A DNA stretch of 64,000 bases from Amaranthus tricolor (GCF_026212465.1 NC_080057.1:25484647-25548646), one strand, 5' to 3'. Positions 47,091-60,160 are shown, counted from the stretch's first letter. Notes: generated by a model from the sequence alone, not told the origin. Made by a program: numbers and translations.

Positions 47091-50000
47091 AGTGAGAACC
47101 ACACATACATTAATAGGCCACGACCTACACTAAATAATAACCCGATTAGTTAACAAACTAAAGTGATAACAGTCATAATTTAATTAAAAAATACACATTT
47201 AACATTATTTGACTCACAAAATTGTTCTGCGGAGTTTTTATATTTTGAAAACAACACATAAATATTACCATTTTATCATTATTTTAATCATATCAACATA
47301 ATTTTAATGTTTATAACACTATTTAATCTATGTGCTATTTTCGATCATAATAATTTCATGAGCACTAACAATAGAATTATGAATTTAGACAAAGAGAGGG
47401 AGAAGTATTTCCTCAATTCACATTAATTAATCTACAGCATGCTACTGCCCGTACTTTAATAAACCATATTATGAGACCCAATTTAATAAATGGAAAATTT
47501 CTATACAAAAACCTAAAAATATTAACAAATACATCATCAAACTAATCAAAGACAAAAAAATTCACCATTCACAACTAAAATAAATTCCAAAAAATCAACT
47601 ATCCTAATTATATTCTTCAAATTTTTAAAACCTAGAGAAAACAATATAACAATAAATTTAACATCCTCCCAATTTCAAAAGTTTATATCCAAAAACCCTA
47701 AATCAATTATCTAAACTCTTATTTCAAGAAATTCAAACAAAATACCTAAATCAATTATAGAATGAAATCACAAATCAATTAACACTCTAATGAAGTAAAT
47801 TGCAATAAATTATATATAAAACCCTAAATTTAGAAATTTACAACCAATTAAACCAAATATCCTAAATTGATTAACAAATATGGTTTAAGGTATTGTATAA
47901 TCATTAATCATGAATAAATAAACAATGTTTAACAATAATCATTCAAAGAAAAAAATTCTATAACAATTGAAATTTAAAACTTTTAGGGAAAGAAAGAAAA
48001 AGAAAAAAAAAAGTATGTACTTTGGGGTTTGGTGGGCGACTGGGCGGTGGCTGCAGGCTGGAGGCAGCGGCAGTGCGAAAGGGGCTGGGGGTGGGCTGCC
48101 GGACGTGATACGTCGGTGAAGGAGTCAGTATTATACCATTATTCAGTCGCACATTTGACATTCCTAAAATATAAACCGATCAAACTTGAATGGCATAACT
48201 AGCAGAAAGTTACTCTATGACGACATCACCCAATTTATTACTAGTGAAAGAAGTGATCAAGCCTGTGCATGTACCAGCGGAACCACGTAGTAAACAATGG
48301 AGTCATTTAATCCATTTAAATTTTAATAGTTGATATTTTTGCTTATTAAATTTAAGAGAAAAGTGTTACAAACTATCTAAAAAAACTTATTATCGTCGTC
48401 ATATTGAGGAAGATTGTAAGGCAATAACCCACATCCATAAAGAATGATGCAGCCAAAGAATCTTTCGACTTCAAAAATATGCTTAAAACATAGGATCCTG
48501 CATGAAAACGATTGAGTGAAGTCAGAACAGCAAGCCTACAATTTACCACACAAGCTTGGCCCTTAGGCATAAAATTAAAATAATTATAAAACATATAACT
48601 AAAAAAATAGGTAAAAAAACAAGTAAAAGCATGATAAGCCAAAGGCCAAGAACAAGAACGCGAATAAATGAGTGTTAGTAGTTTAAGTCATGAGTAAGGT
48701 GTCTCCAATTGCTTCTATCTCTAATTAAGTCCTTGTGGAGGTTTAAGTCATGCAAGTCATTTTATCAAAAACTAATTAGAATATTTTTTGTCAAAAACTA
48801 CCTTTAAAATTTACTTTTTTTTGTCAAAGATAACCTAATAAATTTTGTAGGTAATTTTTGCCAAAAAATAACTTGTAAGGAGTTTTTGACAAAGGTAAGC
48901 TTTTTCTACATAATTTCTAATAATTTTCCTTCAATTAATGTATTTTGCTATCAAATTATTTTCAAACAATTTAAATTTAACCCAATTTAACAGATTTTTA
49001 AATGCACCCGTGAGTCGAAACTTAAAGCGTGAACTGAGGTGATTTTTTAATTACTGCCCCTAGTTATCTATGCTACTCTTTCCGTTATTTTAAGTTTGTC
49101 CAATTTGATTTTTTTACACTTATTAAGAAAAATAAAATTTTTTATTGTAGTGGATATTATTTTAATTAGATAGTGGTGTAAAATAATGATTGTATTGGAA
49201 ATATGAGAGAGAAAATTAAAGTAAAACAAAATTTAAAGAACAAAAAATGAGTGAAAGAGTGAATATACTAGAGAAATAAGGAAGTGAGAGAGAGAAATAA
49301 GGGTATGTTAGGGAAAAAAATTTTCCAAAAATAGAAAGTATTCTAAAGTGGATAAACTTTTAAAACTACCCGTTATAATAAGATGGACAAACTTAAAAGA
49401 ACAGATGGAGTATTAATTAAAAAAAAAGTCACCAAGTCATGGAAAGACATAAGATATAGTATTAAGTTGTTAAATATTGAAGCCTTTGTTATAACTTTAG
49501 TTTGCATAGTAAATACATAACAAGGTAATCATCATCATCAACTTAATATTTTATTCGATTAAAAATAAAGTGTGAATGAGAAAAGATGATAGATAATTTA
49601 TATGCATATTTCCTGCAAAGAGAGTACTGGAGAAGTGTGGTCAATTTTATCCTCTTAACATTATGAGTTCTTAGTGCTTTTTTTTATAAAGTAGTTTAAA
49701 TATCAGCAATATAAAAAAAGGTGTATTATATTATTCGTTAGACTTTAAGTTTTTAGGAGCGTTTTTTATCTTTTGCTCGGGGGGCCAAAAATGAATGGAA
49801 AAGCCCTTGTTAGTAATATGATATCACAACATAATTTTTTTTTTATTGTAAACTTTTGGTGGTAAAAATATAATAACAACGTTTCATTATCCCATTGTTC
49901 CCCCTCATAATGAAATTTAAAAATTTAGATTAAATGTAAATAATCTTATCTTTATTAGCAATAGCTATCACAATAAACTATTTTACCAATTGAAAAATAC

Positions 50001-50199
50001 TCAAAAAATATCAATGTAATATCAAAAGCTATGAATAGTGATAATCATTTAATCAGTTTAATATAAAGTCAATAGAAAAGTATGTGATGGATCGGAATCC
50101 CACCTAATAAAAGTGTCCATTAACTAATTTAATTATATCAAACATACACTAAATTCTTTTCAGATATGTATCTTAATATGGTAAATTCCCTAAATATAA
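47091..50199. other. Intergenic, TE remnants
   Basis: No host gene is supported. About 47500-48130 has an AT-rich side followed by a GC-rich block ('gggcgactgggcggtggctg' near 48035) and looks like a decayed transposon interior; short frames there lack family features. About 48770-48900 repeats 'caaaaact' and 'ttttgtcaaa' phrases. The rest is AT-rich. Confidence 0.4.
49076..49410. mobile_element. Stowaway-like MITE
   Basis: Ends 'ctctttccgttattttaagt' with 'ttgtcc', and the inverted 'ggacaaacttaaaagaacag' with 'atggag', with TA on both sides (49074-49075, 49411-49412). The interior is A/G-rich with 'gagagagaaataaggg'. Confidence 0.7.
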
Positions 50200-50271
50200 G
50201 GTTCTATGGTGTAGTGGTTAGCACTCTGGACTTTGAATCCAGCGACCTGGGTTCGACTCCCGGTAGGACCT
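50200..50271 (+). tRNA. tRNA-Gln (anticodon TTG)
   Basis: A 72-nt cloverleaf. The acceptor stem GGTTCTA pairs with TAGGACC with one G-T pair. The D arm is TGGTGTAGTGGTTAGCA, the anticodon arm CTGGACTTTGAATCCAG has TTG at 50233-50235, and the T arm is CCTGG-GTTCGAC-TCCCGG. The discriminator base is T, followed at once by a T-run that terminates RNA polymerase III (50271-50276). The sequence is essentially the standard plant tRNA-Gln(UUG). There is no intron. A single T in place of C in the T stem (CCTGG) still allows G-T pairing. Confidence 0.95.
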
Positions 50272-50276
50272 TTTTT

Positions 50277-51920
50277 ATATTTTTTATTTCTCGAGCGATT
50301 TGATGGTTTTATATTTATGGCCGCAGACTAGGATTAAACCCCAAGGAAATGAACAAATTCCAGCACATCTTGTATGAAATCCGTTCTCGTGAAACAACAA
50401 ACAAGTCATGTGAGACAGCTTCAATAGAATAGTAGTGTTTGAAAATTTTTTATTGCATACTTTGAATATTAAAACACTTATCTTTTGAATATGGGCATAT
50501 TATACAAGATTTTTTATTTTAACACAAATTATTGTATGAGAAAATCTAACTAAAAGATGCGTCTTATATTTGAGTTAAATAGTTCATCTAATATATATTA
50601 TTAGAATATAAGCTCTTTATTTGAGATAATTTCACGAAAAACGATTTCTCACAAGACTAACTTTTATTTTCAAAACAATTGATGTTTTGTTGTTGACATT
50701 TTTTGACCTTAACAACAACGAAGGGGAAAACAAAATAAAGTTGTCATCATCTATTACAATAAGTTACTTTTTCCAAAACCTTTTATGATATCTTTTATGT
50801 CTTTTAGTCAGTTTAGGAATATATATTTTTCTTATATATAAAAAATTATTTAGGTCTCTTATTTTTCATTTTGGTAAAAAAAGATGTTTTTCAAATTGAC
50901 ATTAACTCTATTATAAATAGAATTTTATCAAATGTTGAATAATTCTATACTCATTTATAGAATTAATTGTGTAGATGAAATTAAAAAAACGTTAAAATGT
51001 ACGGATGAGATTAAAAAAAATAATAATTCATTTCACAAAATTAAAAAAATTTAAATTAAGAGAAACAGACAAAATAAAAATAATTCAAATTCAATAAGAA
51101 AAAAAAATATAAAATATTTATTTTCTTGTTTTATATATAAAATGTCTGAATAAGAAACTTAATGGAACAAAAAAGTATTGCCCTAAACTCGAAAAGTGTG
51201 GTTAGGTAACAGATTGCGACTAAAAAAGAAACAACGATATGGATATAGAATAAAACATTAGGATATTCGTTAGGAGTATTGTACTTTACTACTTTTAATG
51301 CCTTTTCTCTCTTTTTTTTTTTTTTTTTTAATTTAATTTAATTTTATTTTAGCTTTTAAGGGGCCACATTACCGACTTATGATGAGTGATGACCCTCATT
51401 ATTTTTTAGAACGTGTCTTAGTAAATAACGGTAATTTTAATAAATTTATTTTATGTGATAGAATTTGATAAAAAGTGAGTTTTATGATTTTAATTTACCT
51501 TTATTGATTTTGTTTATTTAACTATTATTTATTTTGTCTTTTGCAATAATTCACAAATTACGGTGATTAATCATAAATTTTTGTATCTTTAACAATCACT
51601 AATCACTAATCACTAATTGCTAATCAGCCCCTGAACCCGTTGGCTCTTACTTTTAACTCATCCATTGAGTTTGACCCGTATTCAGAATACCATCAAAGAT
51701 AAAGTTTAGGGTAATTATAAATGAAAATAAATGTAAATTGACCGGATTGAAAGAGTATTAAAAAGTATGTTTTTTTAAAAAACATTAAAGTTGATTTTTC
51801 ACTGCAAATTAGAAAAATTAGGTTAGAATTAAATCTAAAATCTTACTTGATCATAAAGTCAGTACTCGTATATACTCGCCAACTTAAATAAAACCCAATT
51901 ATGTTAAAAGTTGGATTGAT
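50277..51920. other. Intergenic, no gene seen
   Basis: AT-rich spacer. It contains a T-rich run near 51312-51328 and a reverse-orientation family B relative (about 51400-51600), next to the short repeat 'aatcactaatcactaatcac'. Confidence 0.4.
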
Positions 51921-51921
51921 T

Positions 51922-52150
51922 TAACACAAATTTGTGAAAGACGGTCTCTTTATGAGACCATTTCTAATTGTGCCGGTCTATTATATATTTTTTGAAATAT
52001 TGTAAGTAGACATTAAAAATGATGCAAGTAAGCATTTAAGATATTGTGAGTAAGCATTAAGAATACGGTAAATAAACATTAAGAATAATGTAAATAGATA
52101 TTAAATTTTAATGGACTAGACTTAAAGTCTCTCAAAAAGACGATTTTCCA
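51922..52150. repeat. Dispersed 'gagacggtctc' repeat, copy 3 (reverse)
   Basis: Starts 'cacaaatttgtgaaagacgg' with 'tctctttatgagac' and continues with 'gtaagtagacattaaaaatg'-type phrases, the complement of copies 1 and 2. It ends near 'tctcaaaaagacgattttcc'. Confidence 0.6.
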
Positions 52151-53215
52151 ATAGACTAAAGGCATAAAGCAGTATGGCATGGTTCATGGAAACGGGCAGA
52201 CGGCAGCCCATATGTTCTCTTACGCTATATTCCACGCTTAAAGCAATGAGATCAATGCTAAATCTATAAATATATAAAAGTAGGAATTAATAAACAAAAT
52301 ATAATATTGAAGCCAAACAATTATTGGGGAAAAGGGAAAAAACAATTGAGAGATATATAGTATTTATAAAAAAAAAAGTCAAAAATTAACAATAATTTAG
52401 TCAAATGGTACAATCAACACAAAAATTATTTAGTCATGTATTTAAATTTCACCTTTCATTAATTATACATCATTGTGTTGATATAAATTGTTACCTTTTT
52501 TTTGTTCACATTATATTTAGTCACGTATAATAATTACAAAAGGTTGAACTAGAGGTATATATAGCTAGTATTTACAAATTTTAAATTTTTATTTACAAGT
52601 TTATAGTTTATAATAACTTTATTGGTCTTATTACACGTTTTTCGTTCCTTTTTGATGTTTTCATTTACCATTTTGCACAATGTTAATTAATACTTTTACA
52701 AACAAAAAAAAATTGTCATATCACATTTTTATATACAATTAGTTTTGATCTTCTTAATTTTAACATTTTTAAATGATATTATTATGACATATTATTTTAT
52801 TTTGACACTTTTATAATGGTTATGATTTTCACATGTTTTCTATTGACCATCTCGAAAAAAGTTTAAAGAAGATGCTCAAATGAGAAAAAAACAAATATTT
52901 ATGGGTGTTACGATTATATGTAGATGCTTATAGAATGTATTTTAAAAGCTAATTTAGAGGAAATGTTTTGTAAATTGTAATTAGATGATAGTTTAAATCC
53001 TGGAATAATGTTGTCGTCACATATTTTTTATTTAATTTTTGTTTCTTTTGATGTTTAACTATTTAAAAAATATATTTGAGAATATGTTTCCATTGTAGTA
53101 TAGAGTTGCTTAATAAGATGCCTAAATATCACTTTTTATGGGAGTCACTCTTGAAACATCCATTTACATGACATGACACTATTATAGACTCAATTTTAAA
53201 ATAATTATACCCATA
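52151..53215. other. Intergenic, no gene seen
   Basis: AT-rich spacer without supported coding or RNA genes; only short low-complexity frames occur. Confidence 0.4.
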
Positions 53216-53217
53216 TT

Positions 53218-53488
53218 TCCGTTATTAATTTTATTATTTAAAAAAAAAAAATTGATATTAATAATGAAATCTTTCACCCATTTTTCAATAATCAAACATT
53301 TGTCCTTAGTTTGTTATCAGCACACCCTTTTATTTTATAATAATTCAACTTTTATCCTTAGTTTGTTGTCAGTATAGGTATGCTGACACCAAACTAAAGA
53401 CAAAGATTGAATTATTAAAAAATAATTTTAAGTTGAGATTATTCACAACGGATAAGTGAAAGGTTGAATTATTAATTTTAATTTTTCC
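53218..53488. mobile_element. MITE of the 'tttgtccttagtttg' family, copy 1
   Basis: About 270 bp with the interior 'cacccttttattttataata' continuing 'attcaacttttatccttagt', nearly identical to 58347-58615. Its ends are 'aaaattgatattaataatg' and 'aattattaattttaattttt'. It is more decayed at the ends than the copy in the enolase intron. Confidence 0.6.
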
Positions 53489-53699
53489 TAAATAAAATCA
53501 TCATCATCATCATTATCATCATATCCAGTGTATCCCGCCCATTGAAAAATCATGAGCAAGGTTTGGGAAGGAAAGAACGTCGACAACTCATACCCATAGA
53601 GCGCGGCCAAAAAGTTCCTCAACTCAAGGAAAACAAAAAAAGTTTCTACAAGGAAAAAAATTAGGTGAAGTTGAAGCCACCTCCGCAAGTCTGCATCTA

Positions 53700-53700
53700 A

Positions 53701-53731
<31 letters not shown>
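53700..53731. repeat. AAT microsatellite
   Basis: About ten 'aat' units upstream of the first enolase gene, followed by A-rich sequence to about 53800. Confidence 0.85.
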
Positions 53732-53734
<3 letters not shown>

Positions 53735-54038
53735 TAAACGAAAAAAGCAAGAAAAGTAGAAAAAAAACAACAAAACAAAAGAAAAGAAAAAAACAACAAT
53801 AAAGAAATTTCCATGTATCCTCTCCCTTTAATGAAATATGTCCCGTTTTAATAAATGTATCCAACTTTAATTTTAATATAATAATTTTTTCATTAATCTC
53901 ATCCACACCAAACAACCGTTGTTATTTTTTTCAATTTTTTATCAATACATTTCTCTCGCTCTAAACTGCCAAAAAAATAAATTTAGTGGTACTGTATAAA
54001 ATAAACTAGTTGATGAAGAATCAAACAAAGCAAATCAC

Positions 54039-54054
54039 GGCTATTAAAAGGGTT
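54039..54054 (+). promoter_or_regulatory. Core promoter of enolase gene 1
   Basis: The string GGCTATTAAAAGGGTT holds a TATA-like TATTAAAAG, 131 bp before the ATG. The same 16 bases occur at 60161-60176 before the second enolase gene at nearly the same distance, within otherwise different upstream sequence. Confidence 0.6.
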
Positions 54055-54169
54055 CAAAGGTTAGTCATATCTTCAGTCTTCTGCAGGGTATTTCACTCCT
54101 TCTCTATTCAACCATTTCTCGAACTTCTTTCCTTTTCGGTACTTTCAGATCGAATATATTTTCTCAACC

Positions 54170-54407
54170 ATGGTTACCATCAAGTGCATCAAAGCTAGAC
54201 AGATCTATGACAGTCGTGGGAATCCCACTGTCGAGGTATCATTTCTTCTCGCTCTATTTTCGTTATTTTTTCTTTCATCGTTATCATCGAATCAAATTTT
54301 TAGATTTGGCTTTTCATTGATGTTACATTGATTTATTTCCGTGTTTTTTCTGTTGTTTTACGTGATTTGATTAATTATATGAATATGTGATGTTGTTGAT
54401 TTGAATG

Positions 54408-54438
<31 letters not shown>

Positions 54439-57400
54439 TTGTAACTGTTGATAGTGGAGTATTCGGTTTTGTAACTGTTAATATTGGTGTTGTTGATTTG
54501 AATGATTTTTTTTGTTTGTATGAAGCTGTGGAAGTATATAGATTGCTTTTATAGCTACTGTGATGCTGTTGAAATGAACGCTATATTTTTGTAAATGTTT
54601 TTGGATGATTGTTAGGATTACAAGTAGAAGAAGTTTTCTTGTGATTTATTTCTTTTATGCATTTACGATTTTTAAGCTAATATTTCGCTATTTTGTGTTG
54701 ATTTATTGTTGTTTAATTTATTTATGTTGACTGTGTTTTTAATTGCAAGTTTAGCTAATGTTAAGTTCTAAGTTTGACAAAAATTCTCTCAAAGTATTAT
54801 TGTTGATTGTGGAAGTATATAGATTGCTTTTGTAGCTACTGTGATGCTGTTGAAATGAGCGCTATTTTTTGTAGATGTTTCTGGATGATTGTCAGGATTT
54901 CAAGTGGAAGAATTTTCTTGTGATTTATTTCTTTTATGCATTTACGATTTTTAAGCTAATATTTCGCTATTTTGTGTTGATTTATTGTTGTTTAATTTAT
55001 TTATGTTGACTGTGTTTTTAATTGAAAATTTAGCTCATGTTAAGTTCTTAGTTTGACAAAAATTATCTCAAAGTATTATTGTTGATTGACTATGGTCATA
55101 TGGATGTGTTTTTGAAGGCTGATGTTCATCTAGATGACGGAACTTACGCCAGAGCTGCTGTTCCTAGTGGTGCATCCACTGGTAAGTTTTACCTTCTCAA
55201 AACAGCTCCGATTTTAAGATCTTTGTGGTTCTTGAATGGAATACATTGTTTTATTAGGTGATTCGTCCTGGTTTTATGGTTAAATTCAGCTTAACATGTT
55301 GATAATGGTATTTTTCAGGAATTTATGAAGCTCTTGAACTCAGGGATGGAGGTAAAGACTATATGGGAAAAGGTGTCCATAAGGTTAGTTAGTGCTAAAA
55401 TGGCATAGTAATTAGTTTCTAAGCTTGATTTAAGCTTGTTCATTGATTATATTTTATGTTTTATATGTACAGGCTGTTCAGAATGTGAATGAGATTATTG
55501 GCCCTGCTTTGGTTGGCAAGGTACTTTGTTCTTTTTTCCCTTGTGGTCATTTTCACACGGATCAGATAGCTATTGAATGGACTCTTATTATGGCTCAAAA
55601 GTTATTGACATTTTATTAAATTTTAATTTTAATAGTTATTTTTTTTTGTGACAAGGACATTATTGATTTTATAATTATTATGAAGTATTAAAATAGAAAT
55701 AGTTGAGGCCCCATTCAAATTTAGATCCGATGAGTTTTATACTTTGCTTATGCTTGTGTGATTCCTTTGATTAAATGAAATTTTACTATATTTGTTCTCT
55801 TTCTATTTCGGGTTTATAAATTAGACTATTCTCAAACTCCGCTTAGGTGGTAAACAAGCTTGGGAGAAATCATATGTTGTTGGGATAATAGATTGTTTTT
55901 GTAAATAAGTAGTAATCAAGCTCATTAAATTGTGCAGGACCCAACTGAGCAAACTGCTATTGACAACTTCATGGTTCAGCAACTCGATGGAACTGTCAAT
56001 GAGTGGGGTTGGTGCAAGCAAAAGGTATTCATTTAATTTCATAATCATTGTCTGTAAGGTGTTGGTGGATAGACTTGTAGGATTATAGTTTCTTGCATGT
56101 TTAATTTTCCTTCCTAATTGATGTTTTCTTACTATTGGAAGTTGGGAGCAAATGCTATCTTGGCTGTTTCACTCGCTGTCTGCAAAGCTGGAGCCCAAGT
56201 CAAGAAAATTCCTTTGTATAAGGTATGGTAATTTATCTCATCTAGAGCTGGTTCTTTCATTGTAATTTCAATGCTAACTGTGTTTGCTTTGATTCAGCAC
56301 ATTGCAGAGCTTGCTGGAAACAAGAAGTTGGTATTGCCGGTTCCAGCTTTCAATGTCATCAATGGAGGATCTCATGCAGGAAACAAGCTTGCAATGCAAG
56401 AGTTCATGATTCTGCCTACTGGAGCTTCCTCATTCAGTGAGGCAATGAAGATGGGCAGTGAAGTATACCACAACTTGAAGGTAGCCTTGCTATTTTCTCT
56501 TTCAATCTAGTAGTATAATGCAAATTCAATCTTGGTCAGTTCTGTAGCTCACTGTTTTGTATCTGATTATTCATGGTTTTTCTGCATATGAAATGTTTCC
56601 TTATAAGATTTATTTATGCGTTGGTTGTCTTCTCTTTTTGGGTTTACCTTACAAATCTGCATGTTTATTAGTCATTTTTTGAAGTCTGTTTTCATTTTTT
56701 AGATTTCATATTAATGGCTTGTGAATTAGGTTGACTACTCCTTTTCAAGATTGGAGAGCTCACAAAATATTTGCATACTGCTGTTGGTGAAAAGTTTTGT
56801 GATCATTGTTACTTGTTAGGAATAGGCACTTCACTCATGATGCTGATCCCAGTGCATTACAACTTGATGTCTGTCTAAATTTTGTTGGGCAATTGTCCTC
56901 CTTTCAGCTTAATCTCTAAATAGTTATTCTTTTTTCTGATTCCGTAACTAGAGTGTGATCAAGAAGAAATATGGTCAAGATGCAACCAATGTTGGTGATG
57001 AGGGTGGCTTTGCTCCTAACATCCAGGTAAACTATAACATTTATTATGTCAATTGCCTGTGTTTGTGATTTAAGTTTATAGTGTTTTAAAAATGCTTTTC
57101 AATTGAAACATCAGGAGAACAAGGAAGGTTTGGAGCTGCTAAAGACTGCCATCGAGAAGGCTGGATACACTGGCAAGGTTGTCATTGGTATGGATGTCGC
57201 TGCATCTGAGTTTTACAGAGATGACAAGACTTATGACTTAAACTTCAAGGAAGAGGTATACTTTGTTTTATGTTTTGACTTTATAAAATTTGATATGTGT
57301 AACATCCCCATATAGTATTCAACTGGGATTGTTTTTTTGAACCAAATATATGGAGGAGGGTGTTCAAAGCTTGATTATTGATTCTTCTACCATAATAATT

Positions 57401-58743
57401 TTGTAGAACAATGACGGATCTCAAAAGATCTCTGGTGATGCTCTTAAGGATTTGTACAAGTCTTTTGTCTCTGAGTACCCTATTGTGTCTATTGAGGATC
57501 CATTTGACCAAGATGATTGGGAGCACTACGGAAAGATGACCGCTGAAATTGGAGAGAAAGTACAAATCGTTGGAGATGATCTGTTGGTCACTAACCCAAA
57601 GGTTAGCATGAGATTACTTTACTCTCAAGTCTTGGGCAATAAATTTTGAATGTGTGGGACTTGTAACTCCGAGTTTTCCACTATAGACCTATTTTATAAA
57701 TATTAAATTAATATTCATTCTTTCCAGAGAGTTGAAAAGGCTATCAACCAGAAAACTTGCAATGCCCTTCTTCTCAAGGTAAATATTTTTTTTCTAGTAT
57801 AATATATTTTGATCCCTCAATGAACCGTAGGATGTTTTGACTGATGAATTTGTTTCATCATTGAACAGGTTAACCAAATTGGTTCTGTGACAGAAAGTAT
57901 TGAAGCCGTAAAGATGTCCAAACGTGCTGGGTGGGGTGTGATGGCCAGCCATCGCAGGTTTGTGTATCTACATATTTTACTGATTATTTGACTGCATTTG
58001 GATGGTTGTCCTTATGATTTGCTATCCTGTAGTGGAGAAACCGAAGACACTTTCATTGCTGATCTTTCAGTAGGTCTTTCCACGGTAAGCCATATGTAAA
58101 TTTGATTCTTAACACTCAACGGTCTCTTCTTATCACATTAACATTTTTGTTTGGATTTTTTATTGACAGGGTCAAATCAAGACCGGAGCTCCATGCAGAT
58201 CTGAGCGTCTCGCCAAATACAACCAGGTGAGTTTCAGCCCTCCCTGTATAATTCTAAAATGGGGGCAAGTACTTTGCTAATTCAAGATGAAATTAAATAA
58301 ACCTTTATGTTCTTGTCCTCCCTCTAAAACACACTAATAACTTTAAGGAAAATTGACTTTAACAATCCATTTTTTCACCCATCCGATATGGATAATCCCA
58401 CCATTAGATTATTTTTTAATAATCTAACCTTTGCCCTTAATTTGCTTTCAACATACCCTTTTATTTTCTAATAATTCAACTTTTGCCTTTAATTTGTTAT
58501 CAATATATCCTATTAGAATGCTGACAGCAAACTAAAGGCAAATGTTGGATTATTAAAAGATAATTCAAATGTGGGGTTCACGGCGAATCGGAATTAAAGT
58601 CAATTTTTCCAAATTTTCATTATCTTTTTGCAAACTAATACATTTTTCTTGTGTCTCTATAGCTCTTGCGTATTGAAGAGGAGCTCGGAGCAGATGCTGT
58701 GTATGCTGGAGCAAACTTCCGTGTACCCGTTGAGCCTTACTAA
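54170..58743 (+). CDS. ENO: Cytosolic enolase, complete (gene 1)
   Basis: Converts 2-phosphoglycerate to phosphoenolpyruvate in glycolysis; Mg-dependent dimer. Fifteen exons: 54170-54235, 55118-55181, 55319-55383, 55473-55520, 55938-56024, 56142-56222, 56298-56480, 56952-57026, 57115-57255, 57407-57601, 57728-57778, 57869-57957, 58033-58084, 58170-58226, 58663-58743. They sum to 1335 nt and 444 aa, the usual length for plant cytosolic enolase (Arabidopsis ENO2/LOS2 is 444). There is no transit peptide. Visible motifs are [74 protein letters not shown], the signature [29 protein letters not shown] and [17 protein letters not shown], which contain the metal ligands and catalytic Lys/His. All junctions are GT-AG. 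It appears fully functional. Confidence 0.96.
54527..55088 (+). repeat. 280-bp tandem duplication in enolase 1 intron 1
   Basis: The block starting 'tgtggaagtatatagattgc' at 54527 is repeated from 54808. The copies agree closely, including 'atttatgttgactgtgtttt' and 'attattgttgattg'. The second copy ends about 30 bp before exon 2. Confidence 0.9.
58347..58615. mobile_element. MITE in enolase 1 intron 14, copy 2 of family
   Basis: Terminal inverted repeats are 'ggaaaattgactttaacaat' on the left and the complement of 'ggaattaaagtcaatttttc' on the right. The interior matches the element at 53218-53488. It makes intron 14 the second-longest intron in the 3' half of the gene. No coding capacity. 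Confidence 0.75.
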
Positions 58744-59250
58744 GGAGATAGAGATCTTTCAATCAGGGCTACTGAGTTATTGAGATATTGGTTTTTGTGG
58801 GAAGGCTTCTATGTATGTCCGTCAATGAATAAACCAAATGTAATGTTGCGCATAGACTTTTTTTTTTTTTCCAAAGTTTTGTTGAGAAATCGAACAGTAA
58901 TATACTCGATGTTTTGGAAACCCATTGGAATGTATTTTGACTTAAGTTATATGTTCTTATGGAATGAATGAATATTAAGTTTGAGATTTTCTTACTAATG
59001 TTGTTGGCATCAAGCGTACAATTTATACATCTTGATTCTTGAGTTGGGGTGATTTTAGCTCGTCTTACTAAGGCCATTTGCTAAACAAACTTGCGATTTT
59101 ATGTTCAGTTGTCAATTAGATGTAAAGGTGGCTAAATCCGACTCATTTTAATTTAAGCTCGGCTCTTGTCTTGCCCATTGCACAAATCTAATTGTTACTT
59201 GCCATCATCACACTTGTACCTGAATTTGTGCAAAATTTTATTAATATATA
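58744..59250 (+). other. Enolase 1 3' UTR and flank
   Basis: An AATAAA element at 58828-58833, 85 bp after the stop codon, is a likely plant polyadenylation near-upstream signal. No other gene occurs here. Confidence 0.5.
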
Positions 59251-59254
59251 GTCT

Positions 59255-59600
59255 TGTATAGACTTGGCATTTTAATGAACTAAAGTTGGCATTTTAACTA
59301 AAGTAAGTGTGTTTGCATTATGAAGTTGATATTTTAACTATATCAAGTTGACATTTTACCTATATATAGTTGATATTTTATCAAGAGTAGACATTTTATC
59401 CATATATAGTCAGATGTTTTATAGTTGGCATTTTAACTTATCATAGTTGGTGTTTCAACTTAAGATAGTTTGTGTTTTAACTTAACATAATTACAATTAG
59501 CATTTTAACTTTAACTAGGTAGTGTTTTACCACACTAAAGTTGGGCTTTTAACTACTTAGTAGCTACTATTTTAACTTGATTTAGTTGTCTTAATACAAT
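59255..59600 (+). repeat. Degenerate 'agttggcattttaac' tandem repeat
   Basis: About 15 imperfect copies of a ~20-25 bp unit built on 'agttggcattttaactta', with spacing and sequence drifting along the array. It sits between the two enolase genes. It is an old minisatellite with no recognised function. Confidence 0.65.
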
Positions 59601-59819
59601 TGTTTTTTTAGCCTTTTAATATAGGTTTGGATTTCAGATTATTTGATTAGTTTTTCTTGATAATTTGATTAAGTTTTCCTTGATAATTTGATTAAGTGTT
59701 GATGGTTGAGAGACATGTAAGAAATGAGAAAGAAAACAATTTTCAAAAATAGTTATGTGTTTAAAGTTATTTTCTATTTTTATATAAATAAATTATAAAA
59801 ATAAATTACAATTGAATAG

Positions 59820-60160
59820 AGCCTCCTAAGAGGCGTTTCTACGAAGGACCGTCTATTAGGAGACTGCCATGAATTATTTATCATTCCCTTAATATTCATC
59901 ACAAGTGTTCTTTTTGCTTTATGTACTTTATTTAATATATTTATTCAATTTTTAATATGTCTAATTATGCATGATTAAAAATTATAAAAAATTAATATAA
60001 ATAATTCTTACACTGAGATGGATCAAATTAAATCTCACTTGACTATATTTTATTAATTTATAAATTAATAATAAAATATAAATTAAAAGCGAGATGAATA
60101 ATATTGTAAGGAACACACAAATTTTCATGGTGAAGGGTCCACGCTAGAGTTTGGTGAGGA
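59820..60160. other. Upstream flank of enolase 2
   Basis: Contains 'cgtttctacgaaggaccgtc', a decayed relative of the 'gagacggtctc' ends, then a MITE-like block to about 60115 that shares phrases with blocks near 1.75 and 36.5 kb. The promoter follows. Confidence 0.4.

Noticed and set aside
47958..48161. Short Pro/Ser-rich minus-strand frame
   Set aside because: It lies in a GC-rich transposon-like block, has no domain and ends in a Phe/Leu low-complexity run from an A/G tract.
53488..53915. Overlapping minus-strand frames rich in Phe/Leu/Ile
   Set aside because: They come from an A-rich and AAT-repeat region upstream of enolase 1 and have no family features.
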